Assembly: GCA_030144725.1 (NCBI GenBank)
Contig: JASKMD010000028.1
Coordinates: 62,001-126,000 of the forward strand
Length of the DNA stretch: 64,000 nucleotides
Direction: 5' to 3'
Source: Haematococcus lacustris
Lineage: Eukaryota > Chlorophyta > Chlorophyceae > Chlamydomonadales > Haematococcaceae
Positions 22,157 through 34,069 of this stretch are shown piece by piece. The notes under the pieces are model-generated. The model saw nothing but the letters and a program-made list of their open reading frames with translations. It was not told where the DNA came from and did not search any database. Both the position numbers and the translations under genes were made by a program. Numbering within the stretch: the first letter of the stretch is position 1; each line of letters begins with the position of its first letter.

Positions 22157-23792
22157 ATGGCTTCTGTAACATTCGCCAGCCAGCCTGATTCAGACTCCGA
22201 CAGTGACGATAGCCCAAGCATAGCTGAACAATTACTGGGGTCCATCAAGCCAGACGCTGATTACAAGAGCAAGCCCAGGCGGAAAGCTACTCAGAAACCG
22301 GTGGTGGGTGCACATCTTCCTGCCGCCCAGTGGATGACACAGCTCAGTGCAGTTGCCTGCTGGTGACGCTCGAAGGGCTCCGACCAGAAACGGCAGGCCT
22401 TCTCCAAGCGCAAGCGCGGCATTGTACTGAAGGTACGTGCCAACTGAACCTAATTGAGCTCTCAGGCACGCATCTTCATCCTCGCCGAACACCTGCTATG
22501 TAGGCTTACCAATTGTACAAGCTCACCGATGCCAAGGTGTGATGTTAGCAGCCCTAGCGTCGTATTCTACCACAACAATGGGTTGCGAGGCTAACTAGTA
22601 AGTATTGCTGCCCATCTACCTGCAGGTGTTCATGTTTGTTGTCAATGACAAGGGCACCTCTTGGTCATATGCCTCGCCAGGCTTTCGCTCAGCTCTGCAA
22701 CCAGATCACCTCCGATACATGCGTGAGGCAGCAGGCCTACCTCATCTGCCAAAGCATGCCACTGAGGTATGGCCTGAGGCATGACCTGGCATTGGCAAGC
22801 ATAAAGAGATGCAAAAGGCAGTAGCATGAGTGGTTGCTGTCCTACCGTTTGTATTCCACCAGCCAGTGATAGCTATCGTGCTGGCTGGCCTGCAGATTAT
22901 GGCACACCCCAAGGAAGATGATTTGGACCGTCAGGTAGACCAGCGCGAGCAGCAGCAGCTGATGACGTCCTCCCTCCTCCCTCCAGAGCCAGCACAAGCC
23001 CCTGCTGCTCAAGAGCCGGTGCCCCGCATGACGCAGCGTGTCGCCCATAACCTCCCAGCTGAGCTGGCCACCAGTTCTCCTGCACTGAGGGGCTTTGAGC
23101 TGGCCCCAGGCGGCATGACCCTATCCAGCGCCCCCATGGCCCAGCCCAGCCTGGCGCTGAGCAACGCGCTCTCCCTGTCCGCCAGGGTGCTTCAAGGCTC
23201 TGCACCCTCAGCCTCCTCCAATGGCCAGCCACCCCCCGTCCAGGGCAGCAAACGCACAGCAACAGGCCAGCTTAAACCAGCCAACAGCACAGGCGAAGGC
23301 TCAGGGCTAAGCAATGGCGTATATGCAGGACAAGCAATGCAGCAGCATCGCCAGCAGCAGCAAATGCATGGCAGCCAGGCAGTGCAGGGGTCCCCCTGCA
23401 ATCCCATGGGCCAGCTGCGTCCCTCGCAGCCTGCATCGCGCACTGGCAGTGGCAGCAAGGCAGGCCATCCAGGCAACTCGGCGATGATGAGCTGGGACTT
23501 CCCGGCAGCACACCCACAGCCATCGTGGCAAGCCCAGGCTGGGTCAGCTCAGCGCACCTCACAGCCAGGCACCGCCAGCCAGGGTGGGATGCAGCCGTCA
23601 CAGCAGCCGGCCCAGCAGGCGCAGCAACCAGCGCAACCGCACCTGCACTCGCAGAGGGCTGGTGAGGCAGGCACCATGGCAGCTCCAGCACCCACCTCTG
23701 TAGGGCCGGGAGGATCAGAAGGACATGCTGCGCCTCTGGCTCGCCCACTGCATGCAAAGTACAACTTGAGGGTGAGGCCTGCCAGGGTCTGA
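22157..23792 (+). CDS. MADS-box transcription factor
   Basis: Five exons in phase 0: 22157-22303, 22376-22432, 22504-22536, 22626-22766 and 22896-23792 (TGA); about 424 residues. The N terminus is acidic/Ser-rich, then basic (KPRRKATQKPV). Exons 2-4 form the MADS core: QKRQAFSKRKRGIVLK, AYQLYKLTDAK and VFMFVVNDKGTSWSYASP. They match the known order of basic DNA-binding helix, KAYEL-type helix and two strands of SRF/MEF2-like domains. The long last exon is Gln/Ala/Ser/Pro-rich, like an activation region, ending HAKYNLRVRPARV. The extreme N-terminal arm of the usual MADS box is less clear, since exon 1 is divergent. MADS proteins bind CArG-type DNA as dimers; targets here are unknown. Confidence 0.78.
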
Positions 23793-24017
23793 TCCCTACC
23801 CTGCGTGCTCAGGTGCCGCCCCTGATGTTGGTGGGGTGCCGTTGCACAGCATCCCCAGTCTACCGGCCCAGGTGTCAGGGCCGCCCAGGCAGCACAGCAG
23901 ACACGGCACTGCATGGCCTGCCTGCACAAGCATAGCCTGCCTGCACACTTTCAGTAGGTGGTACCCGGCCTGCAGTGAGGCAGCGTGGCTGTGTGGGGCT
24001 GTCACGACGCACAGTTG

Positions 24018-25848
24018 CAGGTGGCGGAGGCTGCAGGCCAGGAGCCGGGCGCAGGGGAGGCGCTGGTGAGCCCCGGAGCCACCACACCCAGTGGGGAGGC
24101 GCTTGACACGCTGCTGACCCCCAGTGGCATGCGCCTGGCGGCGTCTGTGGGGGCAGAGGCGCTACTGCAGGCCAGCATGTGCGCTGCAGGTACGAAGGGT
24201 GGCTCTGATCATGGCCTGGGGGCAGGCTGTGGTGCAGCAAGGCAGGGCCAGGGGCCGGGCATGGCAGGGTGCAACACAAAAGCAGGAGTGCTGCAGCAGC
24301 TCAGCGTGGTGGCCAGCCAGGAACTGTTCATGTGTGTGGCTGCGGCCCTGGGCCTGGGCTGTGCTTCATGGCCAGTTCCCTGAGAGGCCAAGGCCAGGGG
24401 CTTGTCTGTATCAGCTCCACACTGCCGCATGCTGCTGTTGCATCAGCCCAGGTCCAGCGCCTGCTTGCTGCTTGTGCGCAGGGCGAGCAGACGATGCTGG
24501 CAGCATTGTGTTGACTGCCGGCACCCGTGGCTCTGGCTGCTCTGAGCAGGCAGCGCTGTGCAGCCAGCAGGGTCTGGCAGCGCTGCAGGCCACTCCTCCA
24601 CCAGGGCTACCAGCCAGCCGTCAGGCCAGGAGTCAGAGCCAGGGCGCCAGCCTGCAGGATGCGGCGCTGCTGGCCGCCTGGCAGGTGGTGGGAGGTAGAG
24701 AGGTGAGGGGAGGGACGGATGTGCGGCTGTCATATGAGCAGGTGCTGGGTGGACTGCTCTTGACCTGGGTAACCACTTGTGGAGCCCTGCCAGCCTGGTG
24801 CTGCGTGGGGTCAGGGTTCACCCTGACCCTCACCTGACCAACCCTACCCCTGCCCCACCTCCCGTATGCCCAGGTGTACAGCGACAAGCGCAAGAACGTG
24901 TGGGTGCTGCGGGACAAGCAGGTGCCCTTAGACCTGGCCGCCCTCCTGGCTCGCATGGACACCTCACCCCCAGCCGACCCCTCCTGGGCTGTGGCGGCCC
25001 CCTGTGGCTCCCTGCAGCCCTCCCTGCTGCCCTCCCTGGGGCCACAAGGTGCAGGCTGGGCAGGCGGCGCCGGCAGCCCGGCATGGCTTGCTGCACCAGC
25101 CTTGTCCAGCCAGGCCTGGGGCGCATGGGACGGTGCTGGAGCTCCCCCGTGCCTCCCCTCTGCCCTCGAGGCACAGCCGTCCGCACTAGGCCTAGTCAGC
25201 GGCCTGCCTCTGGCTCTGCAGCTCATGGCGCTTAGTCAGTCAGCACCACAGGTCAGCCTGCCTCGGGGCCAGGCTGGCCGGAGGTCCTCCCTCCTAGCGA
25301 ATCAGACGGCGACTGCATTGCAGCTGCCGGACCAGCTGGCCTGGCTGGCAACAGCTGCTGGGGAGCAGGAGCAGGGGGTATGCAGAGGGCAGCTGGGGCC
25401 TAGCAGCAGCTCCTGGCCATTGCCCTCCCGCGGTACCGTGAAGGGCAGCGATGCCTGGCAGCCTCCGCCACCTGATCAGGCTCAGGGTCAAGGCGTAGTG
25501 GAAATCCCTCCCGTGGCACAGCAGGGGCACAGCCATGATGAGCTGCGGCCGCCACCATCCCTGCAGCTCAACGGGCTGCCAGTGTACAGGCAGCAGGAAG
25601 GCGCAGGAAGGGAGCAGCAGCAGCTGGCGGCAGGGGAGGCTCAGCAGCAGCACCTGCAGCAGCACCCAATGCCAGTGCAAGGCAGGAAGCCTCAGGTGGC
25701 AGGGCAGAAGCATCCGCAGTGTCAGTGGCCAAGCCAGCAGGCTTCACCAGGCCTTGCACCAGCTGGCGCAGCTCATGTCTGGGCACCTGCTGCAGCCGCA
25801 GAGTCACGGCCTGGGAGGACTGGTGCCCCGACTGCCTGGCAGGTGTGA
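24018..25848 (+). CDS. Unrecognised gene, exons tentative
   Basis: Candidate exons are about 24018-24190 (VAEAAGQEPGAGEALVSPGAT... to CAAG before GTACGA), about 24489-24768 (ending YEQVLGGLLLTW before GTAACC) and 24874-25848 (VYSDKRKNVWVLRDKQVPLDLAALLARMD, then a Gln/Ala/Gly-rich tail, stop TGA). Codon usage and tail composition resemble the MADS-box gene just upstream on the same strand, but I see no known domain. The first two exons may not belong to the third. Confidence 0.35.
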
Positions 25849-28800
25849 AACCTGATGCCAGCCCGATACCTGGCACAGCACAGCAACAGTGGGTGGCCAG
25901 CCAGGCCCCCCTAAAAGGTGTGGGACAGCCATGCAGGCAGGCTCTGGCTGCGCTGCTCTGGGTAGCTGTGAGGGTGGCAGGCCCCCCAGCCCCTGCTGTT
26001 AGCAGCAAGCGAGGGTGTAGCTGCACCAGTCCAGCTCCCCATGCACTGCTTATAGCTCATTGCTGCCACAGCAGCGCACTCAGCACCCAGCGCGCTCTCT
26101 GCAGTGGGTCCAGTAGCCTAGCCTGCTAGGGAGGAATGGAGCCATGGGCGCATGCTCTGCAATATGAGCTGGCCGGGACCTCTTGAGCCTGCCCCTGAGG
26201 GCTGGGGGCTGTGCGGGCACAACGCATGCAATGTAGGGCATGACACATGCACCATGGCAGGAGAAACAGGGAGTAGCTGGGCTTGAAGGGAATACATGGA
26301 GGGGTGAGACAAAGTCAGCAGCAGGCAGGCATGACCAGGACATGGGGTGCAGGGAGAAGAGGGGTGAGGCTGCATTTGCAGGCTCAGGCTCTAAAGAGTT
26401 GGCGGCACCCTTGGTGGTTGCCCCCAACTCCTCACCCACAGGGGGCTCCTCATGCCAGAGGGGGCTGCATCCGGCTGCACAGGAGCAACAAGCACTGGAC
26501 AGGGTGCAGGCATGCGCCGGTGTAGGGGTGCACAACAGCTCCAATGCTAGGGCAACAGGCCGAGGCAATGGCGTTGGGGCAGAAGCGGTAGCAGCAGCGT
26601 CTTTGTCTGTGACAGAGCAGTGGGGTCTGTCTCAATGCCTGAGTGCCGCTCCGCCTGTAGACGCAGGCTGGGGAAGGCAGGGGCTGCAGTGTTCAGCCCG
26701 TGGCATGGGCCGCGCTACCACGCTCCGCATGGTGAGCCGGCTGGGGCTGGGCCTGACCTACGGAGTGTCTTTTGTTCGTGATCCTCAATAGTGCTGCCTG
26801 CTCATGCCTGCGCCAGCCCTTGTCGCCACCAGCTGTGCGCCGCACCAAAACATAGTTGTGCGTGCACACAGACGTGAACACCATCTCACCAAACCACCTA
26901 GTCATCACCCATGCTCACTCAATGCATACACAAAATGCGGTGGGTGGGTGATCCCAGCCACGATTACATAACCTAGTGTAGGGGTAGGTTGCCAGCATAG
27001 TCGATGTTTAGGGCGGAGGTATGCATGCGCTGGCGGGCCGCTTGTATAGTGGGCTACGTTCACACCAGCGTACAGTCTGAGTTGTTTGGTTGAGTGTGGG
27101 CTAATTAAAAGTCTTGGTAGGCTGTGACATATCTTTGATCAATGCGACCCCTGGTTCTGAGTGTAAGCCTAAACTATTCAACTGTATGTCCTCTCTATGG
27201 GCGCTACAGTGTCGTCGCTTGAGTCCAGCACGGTTCATGATAGGCACGCCGCGATGGAGGAGTGGAGGACCTTAACACCTCCTGGTGCTTGCACAGTTTG
27301 TGCCATATTCTGTTGATGCCTGCATGGCAATTGTTCAATATTGGCTTGCATTGCGGCTGGCCTCCTATCGCGCCTCAGGCGGGCCGGGCTGAGAGTGAGC
27401 TCCCTCGCGTCACACTTGTTGCTGCACCCCGGTAGAAAGGTGTGCTGGCGCAGCCGCTGGCGGTGCTTCCGCATGCCCGGGCTGGGCCCCATGGCTCTCA
27501 CTCATGACGTCACTGACTACCCTGCTCGCCTCCTGTACCTCCCACGACCCCTCGACCCCCCCCCCCCCTTGGCCCCCTCCCCCTCCCTTGCTTTGGGCCC
27601 CTCCCCCACCCTCCCTTCGGCCCCCTCCCCCACCCTCGCTTTGGCCCCCTCCCCCTTCTAGCCCAGCATCAAGTCGGACAGAGTGGTACCTGCAAGACAC
27701 GCTGCGGCTACTGCAGCGCGGTGATCCGAGCTTGCAACTGAATCTGATTTTGAATTCATTTTTGCACTCGAATCCGAACTCATGGTGGCCAACGCTGACA
27801 GGGAAGCTTGGCTTGGTGTGGCCCGGCTGCAGCTGCCCTGTAGCCGGGTCAAGGCGGCTGCCAGCTGCATGAGCTGGGGCCTGGTGCTAAGGACCCCGTG
27901 CAGCTGCAGTCGGGGCGCATTGCGTCATGAGCATCACAAATTCATGTCAGTGCAGCAGCAGCCCCTGCCAGCCAGGTGACAACACTCACAGGCAGGCTGG
28001 TAGGCGGCCAGGTTCTGGAGTTGCTTGCAGCACCCAGTGCGACGAGCGTGACATACACCCCCCCCTGCCCCATGCCGTTGCATGGCAGCACAGGGCAGGC
28101 AGGGCAGGGCAGTGGAGGCCTTGTGTTGCATGCAGCGTGTGCCAGCTGTTTCCATGCCACTGCATGGCAAAGGGTGCTGCGGGTCACCTTTGGGAGCGGG
28201 GGAGAGAGCCTTCCACCACCTGGTTGGAGGCCACTGACCCCGCCACCAAGGCCTGCGGCCAACAAGATGAGAAGTCAAGGCCTGCGGGTCCCTCTCAACT
28301 AGGCTGCCCACTGCCGCCTGAACCAGCCCCTCCGTGCCACTGCACTTACCTGCCCTCCACACCCTTCAAGACGCAGCCCTTCCACACCAGCCTCCCCACG
28401 GCACATCCCCACCCCCAACCCCACTGGACACCTGGGCAGCAGCAGGCCAGGGGCTGCCTGTCCACCCTGTCCACTCAGTCTACCCAGCGCCTCCAGCTGG
28501 CCTCCAGGGTGGGGTGAGGCTACAGGAATGAAGGTGGGTGGAGGCTGGAGGGGTTAGTGTGTTTGGGGACTAGGGCCCCGTCAGCAGCAGCCCTGTCCTC
28601 CTTCCTTGCAGCAGGCATACCGGCCATCCCCCCAGCCCTGCCTGCCCTCTGCGCCCAGCTCCTGACCCTCCTCCTCCGAGGCCTGCCCCGCCACAAGGAA
28701 GTCGACAGCACAGGGCTAGGCGTGTGAGGGCTCCAGGGCGTGCACGGGGGGGTGCAGCTGCTGCCGGCTGTAGCTGCTGCTGCTGTCCCCCACCAGCACC

Positions 28801-29405
28801 GTGACCTCGGCACTGCTCAGGTTAGGCAGGCGCAGGCTGCGGCAGCTGGCCAGCATCTGCTCAGGCAGAGCCTGCCCTGCCCCAGACCCTCTGCCACCGC
28901 TGCTACCGCCACCGCCGCCATATTCTACATCTACTGCAATAGATGTGCCAGCTTCCCTCATGCCACTCTCGTCGCTGCTGATGGTGGTGGCGGCGCCAGC
29001 GGAGGGGCGGGACGCGAGCGCTGCTGCATTAGTGCATGTGGTGGCAGCGTCCTCATGCACCTTGCTCAGGAACAGCTGCAGCTGCTGTTGCTGCTGGTCA
29101 GGGCCAGGAGGGCAGCGCTGGGACCAGAGGTCGGCTGAGTGCAGGGCAGGCAGGGTCCTACTGGTGGGCAGCAGTTGGGCGTGGCGCTCAACACATCAGT
29201 GGGCTGGTAAGCCGGGGTCGACTGCCCCTGCACCCACAGCGCCCGTGCACCCTGCAAAGTCGACTGCCCTTGCACCCATAATGTCTCGGGCCAGGCACAG
29301 GCTCACAGGACTGGGTCACTCATTGCCCCCTTATCACTCTCCTACTACTACTACTACTACTACCCTCCTACCCCTGACCACCCTCACCCAGCACCAGCGC
29401 TACCA
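25849..29405. other. No confident gene; C-rich and short repeats
   Basis: The forward frame at 26240-26791 and several short frames lack domain support. A C-rich tract of CCCTCCCCC units lies at about 27548-27660. The reverse strand at about 28716-28860 reads [18 protein letters not shown], vaguely leucine-rich, but no splice chain is visible. Confidence 0.35.
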
Positions 29406-30090
29406 CCTTCCAGCCCAGCCCAGCCCAGCCCAGCCCAGCCCAGCCCAGCCCAGCCCAGCCCAGCCCAGCCCAGCCCAGCCCAGCCCAGCCCAGCCCAGCC
29501 CAGCCCAGCCCAGCCCAGCCCAGCCCAGCCCAGCCCAGCCCAGCCCAGCCCAGCCCAGCCCAGCCCAGCCCAGCCCAGCCCAGCCCAGCCCAGCCCAGCC
29601 CAGCCCAGCCCAGCCCAGCCCAGCCCAGCCCAGCCCAGCCCAGCCCAGCCCAGCCCAGCCCAGCCCAGCCCAGCCCAGCCCAGCCCAGCCCAGCCCAGCC
29701 CAGCCCAGCCCAGCCCAGCCCAGCCCAGCCCAGCCCAGCCCAGCCCAGCCCAGCCCAGCCCAGCCCAGCCCAGCCCAGCCCAGCCCAGCCCAGCCCAGCC
29801 CAGCCCAGCCCAGCCCAGCCCAGCCCAGCCCAGCCCAGCCCAGCCCAGCCCAGCCCAGCCCAGCCCAGCCCAGCCCAGCCCAGCCCAGCCCAGCCCAGCC
29901 CAGCCCAGCCCAGCCCAGCCCAGCCCAGCCCAGCCCAGCCCAGCCCAGCCCAGCCCAGCCCAGCCCAGCCCAGCCCAGCCCAGCCCAGCCCAGCCCAGCC
30001 CAGCCCAGCCCAGCCCAGCCCAGCCCAGCCCAGCCCAGCCCAGCCCAGCCCAGCCCAGCCCAGCCCAGCCCAGCCCAGCCCAGCCCAGCT
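29406..30090. repeat. (CAGCC)n pentanucleotide array, about 135 units
   Basis: Almost perfect CAGCC repeats, with CAGCT variants only at the right edge. The long frames through it on both strands are by-products of the five-base unit. Confidence 0.95.
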
Positions 30091-32784
30091 CAGCTCAGCC
30101 CACCCAACCCCATCACCTACCACCCACCACTCTCCCTCATCCCCTCCAGGCTCCCACAAGGTGGTGCACCACGGCAGCCGTGGCAGCTGCCCGAGCCGTC
30201 TGCATCAATAGCAGCAGCCGCAGCCGTGACATTGTTGTTGACAGCGACAATCAGCCAATCATGGCGTCGTGGGTTCTTGCACCGCAACACAAGAAAACGG
30301 AGTCTTGCCACGAAATTGCCTCGGCTCGGATCACAGCAGTCAATGTGTGCGCGACAATGTGCAGCGGCAGCGGCAGCAACAACAGCAGCAGCAACAGCGC
30401 CAGGCGCCCTGGACTGCTCCTCCCAGCAGGCTACTAGTGTCCCATGGCTACCAGGCGGGCGCTTAAGCCCTTGAGCTGGGTGGGGCTGCAGGCCACCCCG
30501 CTTGATGTGGAGCCCAATGACATCAACACCAGATGGGCCATTTTGCGGCCATAAGCGCCTAAAACAGTGACAGCCAGCCACCCCGGGATTGGGTGTGCAG
30601 CCAAGCCCGCCTACATGACCCTCTCGACGCGGTGAGCTCCTCACAGCATGCACACAGAATGACTCACATACCCTAACCCTAACCCTAACCCTAACCCTAA
30701 CCCTAACCCCACATAAGCCAGCCTGGGCCCAAGTGTTTATAGATCACAGAGGAGGGTGATGTTGGGTTCAGGCTCCTGTTAGAAACCCTTCTGAGCTACG
30801 CCCCTCCTACACCACATTGTTCGGCAGAGCTGACCCGGCTAATACGGAACTCATGCCCCCCCCACCCCCCTCATCCCCCCCACCCCTCCCTAACCCTAAC
30901 CCTAACCCTAACCCGGCCTCTGGGGTCGGCCTCGAGCATTCACTAAGAACTGCTTCGGCCTCGGTCGTTTACAACCCCGGAAATGTTCCGACGTTGCAGT
31001 TATCCTCATCGTAAGTACGGTAAGCACGGTATACGGTAACATAGGACCCGCGCCGTGTTGGGTGACACTGAACGGGGGCAACGGGGTGGTGGTTGCGGTT
31101 GTTGCTACTGCTTCTGTCCGCTTGTCCCAGTGGGTGGCAGGTGTTGGAGTTGGTACTGCACCATTGCTAGCACTGATCCCTAGGTTGCTTGTGCGAGGTG
31201 TGTGATGATGGCGATGACGAGAACCATGGTGAATGGAGCAGGGGGAGTTGTGTAAACCATTATTACTATCGTCACCGAAATGAACTAGGGTTGTCTATGC
31301 GTAAAAAGAGAGTACTGGCATGTTGTTCGGGCCTTCTTGAACGCCAAGCCATCTTTTGTCGAGCCTAAGCCCCAGCATCTCGTACATCAGGCAGTGAGCT
31401 CGACATGTTACATCAGTCAATTACTCCGTGGCATTGCCATCGGTGTGAGAAGGTGCTAGTAAGCCCCACACAAGCTCTCCAATATGATCCGATCCTTCTT
31501 TCTGCGTGCACATTACGCAACATGTTTGTGGGGTAACGTTTGTGCATGGTACAAAAGTGTGTCCAGAAGCAACGGACCTACTAGTTGTGCTCATGACACA
31601 TGGTAGTCAGACTGGAATCAAATGGCATAATCGATGATCATAGATCCCTCGTGAATAACATGAAGCTACTTGCACCACGACGACTTTCTTGCTTCAATAC
31701 AGTATTTGTACGTAGCGCCCAGCAACTGACCTTGGGTCATAAACGGGCTATTGAGTGTGCTCACCGTAAAGTAAGGCGGGTCTGCCCACCACTGCGGTTG
31801 TTGTTTGCCAACAGTGGAGCTCATTTGCTCAGCCAAGTTAAGCAAGAACAGCCGTTTACCCTGCGGCCAACACAACCAATGACATCACAACCTCACAAAT
31901 GTCACATCTCGATGTTGCATCCTGATGTTTTCATGTCATCCTCATGTGAATCGAAGTCATTAACTCAACGATGTGTTGCGGCCTATAGCCAACCAGCCTT
32001 GTGATCAGGCCAAGGTTAAGGGGAGACAAGGGTGCCTAGGACACCACCTAGAAGGCCACCAAGGCGGCCTACATTAAACACCGCAGTTCAGCAGTGGGCG
32101 AAGTGCACATGAGCTGTGACCATGCAGCCCAAGGGTCAGTGCAGGGTCTCGCGGACTGGGAGCCATGTGCCAGCGCAATAAGGCACAGCACAAGCATACA
32201 CAGATCTACTGGGAGTGGGGGAGGACCATGGCAATGACGACATTGATGGTGAAGTGTAGCAAGGCACCACCCAAGTGCCTCACAACTTGCTTTAACAGTG
32301 AGGTTAGCAAGGACTTGTGGCAGCGGATGTCCCCTTTATGCAAAGCAACACCTCCTTGACAATAGCGCGGAGTTGTGGACTTAAATAGAAGTGGTATTCC
32401 AATTGGTATCAGCATCATGAGGTGATGTCACTAATATTGCAACACCCCCCCAATGTGGGTGTGGCCATGGTGGGTGTGACGGGATGATGATTACGATGTC
32501 ATGATATGGGAGGGCTACACAAATAGCTGAACTGAATGACATGCTCACTGTCCACACGCGCATCATGCTGACCAAGCTGTTACATGACCATAATGTTTTG
32601 GAGGGCTATTTTATTGATTGTGAGTGGTAGTGCTGACGGTGGGACTTCCATGCTTACTTCATGTCAGCAGCATAGCCACACACCCATGGTGGAGCTATGT
32701 TGGTGCCAGTCTTGGTTATCGTGAAGGCTTTGCATGCATACCATACTGCAACGACTATGCCAATCATGTAGAGCTTGCTCTTAC
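30091..32784. other. No confident gene; telomere-like patches
   Basis: The reverse strand at 30117-30653 holds an open frame (CFRRLWPQNGPSGVDVIG...) without recognised domain. Nothing convincing is seen from 30920 to 32784, although further exons of the minus-strand GDSL-like gene could lie there. Confidence 0.35.
30671..30709. repeat. Interstitial (CCCTAA)n, about six units
   Basis: Six consecutive CCCTAA units, the complement of TTAGGG. A second patch with CCCTAACCCTAACCC lies at 30891-30914, and a TTAGGG-oriented degenerate one at 34905-34954. Confidence 0.9.
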
Positions 32785-34019
32785 CTGCTCAACATGGTTG
32801 TTTGCGTAGTTGATGATGAGCTTGTTCAGGTTGTCTAACTGCACTTCAGTGCTAGGAGAACCAATCATCATGTGTGGCACTGTTGCAACCAGTAGCCGGC
32901 TGCCCGTCTTCAGTACGGCCTGAGGCAATGAGCAGACAAGGCTCATAAACCAAGAGGTCACAAGCAAATAGAACAAGACCAAGAAAGCTAGCTTGCCAAG
33001 GTTGTGTGTCCGACTGCTTTGAGGTCCCCTAGTGCACAATACACCTTCATACCCAGGCACTCTCACGTGACTACTGTGTAAATGTAGCAAGTCATCTTGT
33101 GTAAGAGGGGCGTCGGATCAAGGTTAGAGTAGAGCTGGAACATGCATTGCAAAGTAGGGTGCATGTGATGCAATGTCACAGTATGCAGCGTTGTCAATAA
33201 CATTATCTTAATTGAGAGCTCTTAGTATGGCCAAGGTCACTAATGCGGAGGCTTGCAGCACACGTCAGCATGCATGTGGCTCGTGTGACTCACAGCAAAC
33301 ATTGTCTTCAGTCCTTGCATTACTTCCTCAGCCAGCACCCCCCTCATGATGTCATTGAAGCCGCCCATGATGACAACCTGGCAGCACGTGTAACAGATAC
33401 GGCATTGCCGGGTACAACGGTGGAGGCTGCAGTGACAGCATCTGCAGTGGCTGTAGGATCCATGCGTGCTTGTACATGCATTGTGCGCATGAGGGCGCCT
33501 TGGCATTGAACTCCTGAAGTATCAGTGATGCGAACACAAGCGCATGTCAAAGTGGTGGCAGTCATCGTGCAATTGGACAACTTACCCAATCATAGTCAGT
33601 GCCACTGCCAGCCTTCTGCAGCAGCAAACCTTTCAAGCGGTCAACCATGTGTGGCAGCAGCAGCTCCCCCGTAACGCCTTGACGGTCCACCTGTAGTTGC
33701 GATGTGTTCAGCAGCAGCAAGAGCACCCAGTCTGCGCTGCCACATGATGCTACACACAACTGATAAATGTCGTGTGTGTCATGCTTCACCAGGCTGCATG
33801 TGCAAAGGCTAACTCTGCTTTGCCACTTGACTGTCCTGACTCACTGCAATGCACACATCGTGTTGGTGCTAGCCCCGGCCAATCCTACCATGAGGCTCAC
33901 TCCGTTTTCCTGTGCTTTCTTCTCAAGTTGAATGGCGAATGGGTGAGCATGCAGGCCTCCCATGAAGGCACCAGCGGCAACTTGATCTCCAATAGCGAGA
34001 ACACTGGTTGTGGTGCTGG
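32785..34019 (-). CDS. GDSL/SGNH hydrolase-like gene, partial, nucleophile Ser replaced
   Basis: Four phase-compatible exons on the minus strand: 34019-33901, 33690-33586, 33377-33294 and 32919-32785. Block I reads VLAIGDQVAAGAF, where GDS is usual, so the catalytic Ser position holds Gln. Block III is VVIMGGFNDIM (Gly and Asn kept). Then RLLVATVPHMM matches the AKVVAMT strand of the family, and LIINYANNHVEQ follows. HAHPFAIQLEKKA aligns with FHPYTKRLQSLL of the intact GDSL gene at 48670-52828. The first exon has an acceptor, so an upstream exon exists, and the block V DxxH exon was not found downstream. It may be a pseudoenzyme or a decaying gene. Confidence 0.65.
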
Positions 34020-34069
34020 CTGCACAATACCACATGCAAACACAGTGTGAAGCGATGCAGCGGCTGTCT

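Noticed and set aside
28801..30474. A frame of about 560 residues through the (CAGCC)n array, and its reverse counterpart
   Set aside because: Five-base repeats give open frames on both strands; the flanks show no domain.
30117..30653. Reverse-strand frame of 178 residues as a gene
   Set aside because: No domain, no clear splice chain and Ala run from CAG-type repeats; not enough to call it.
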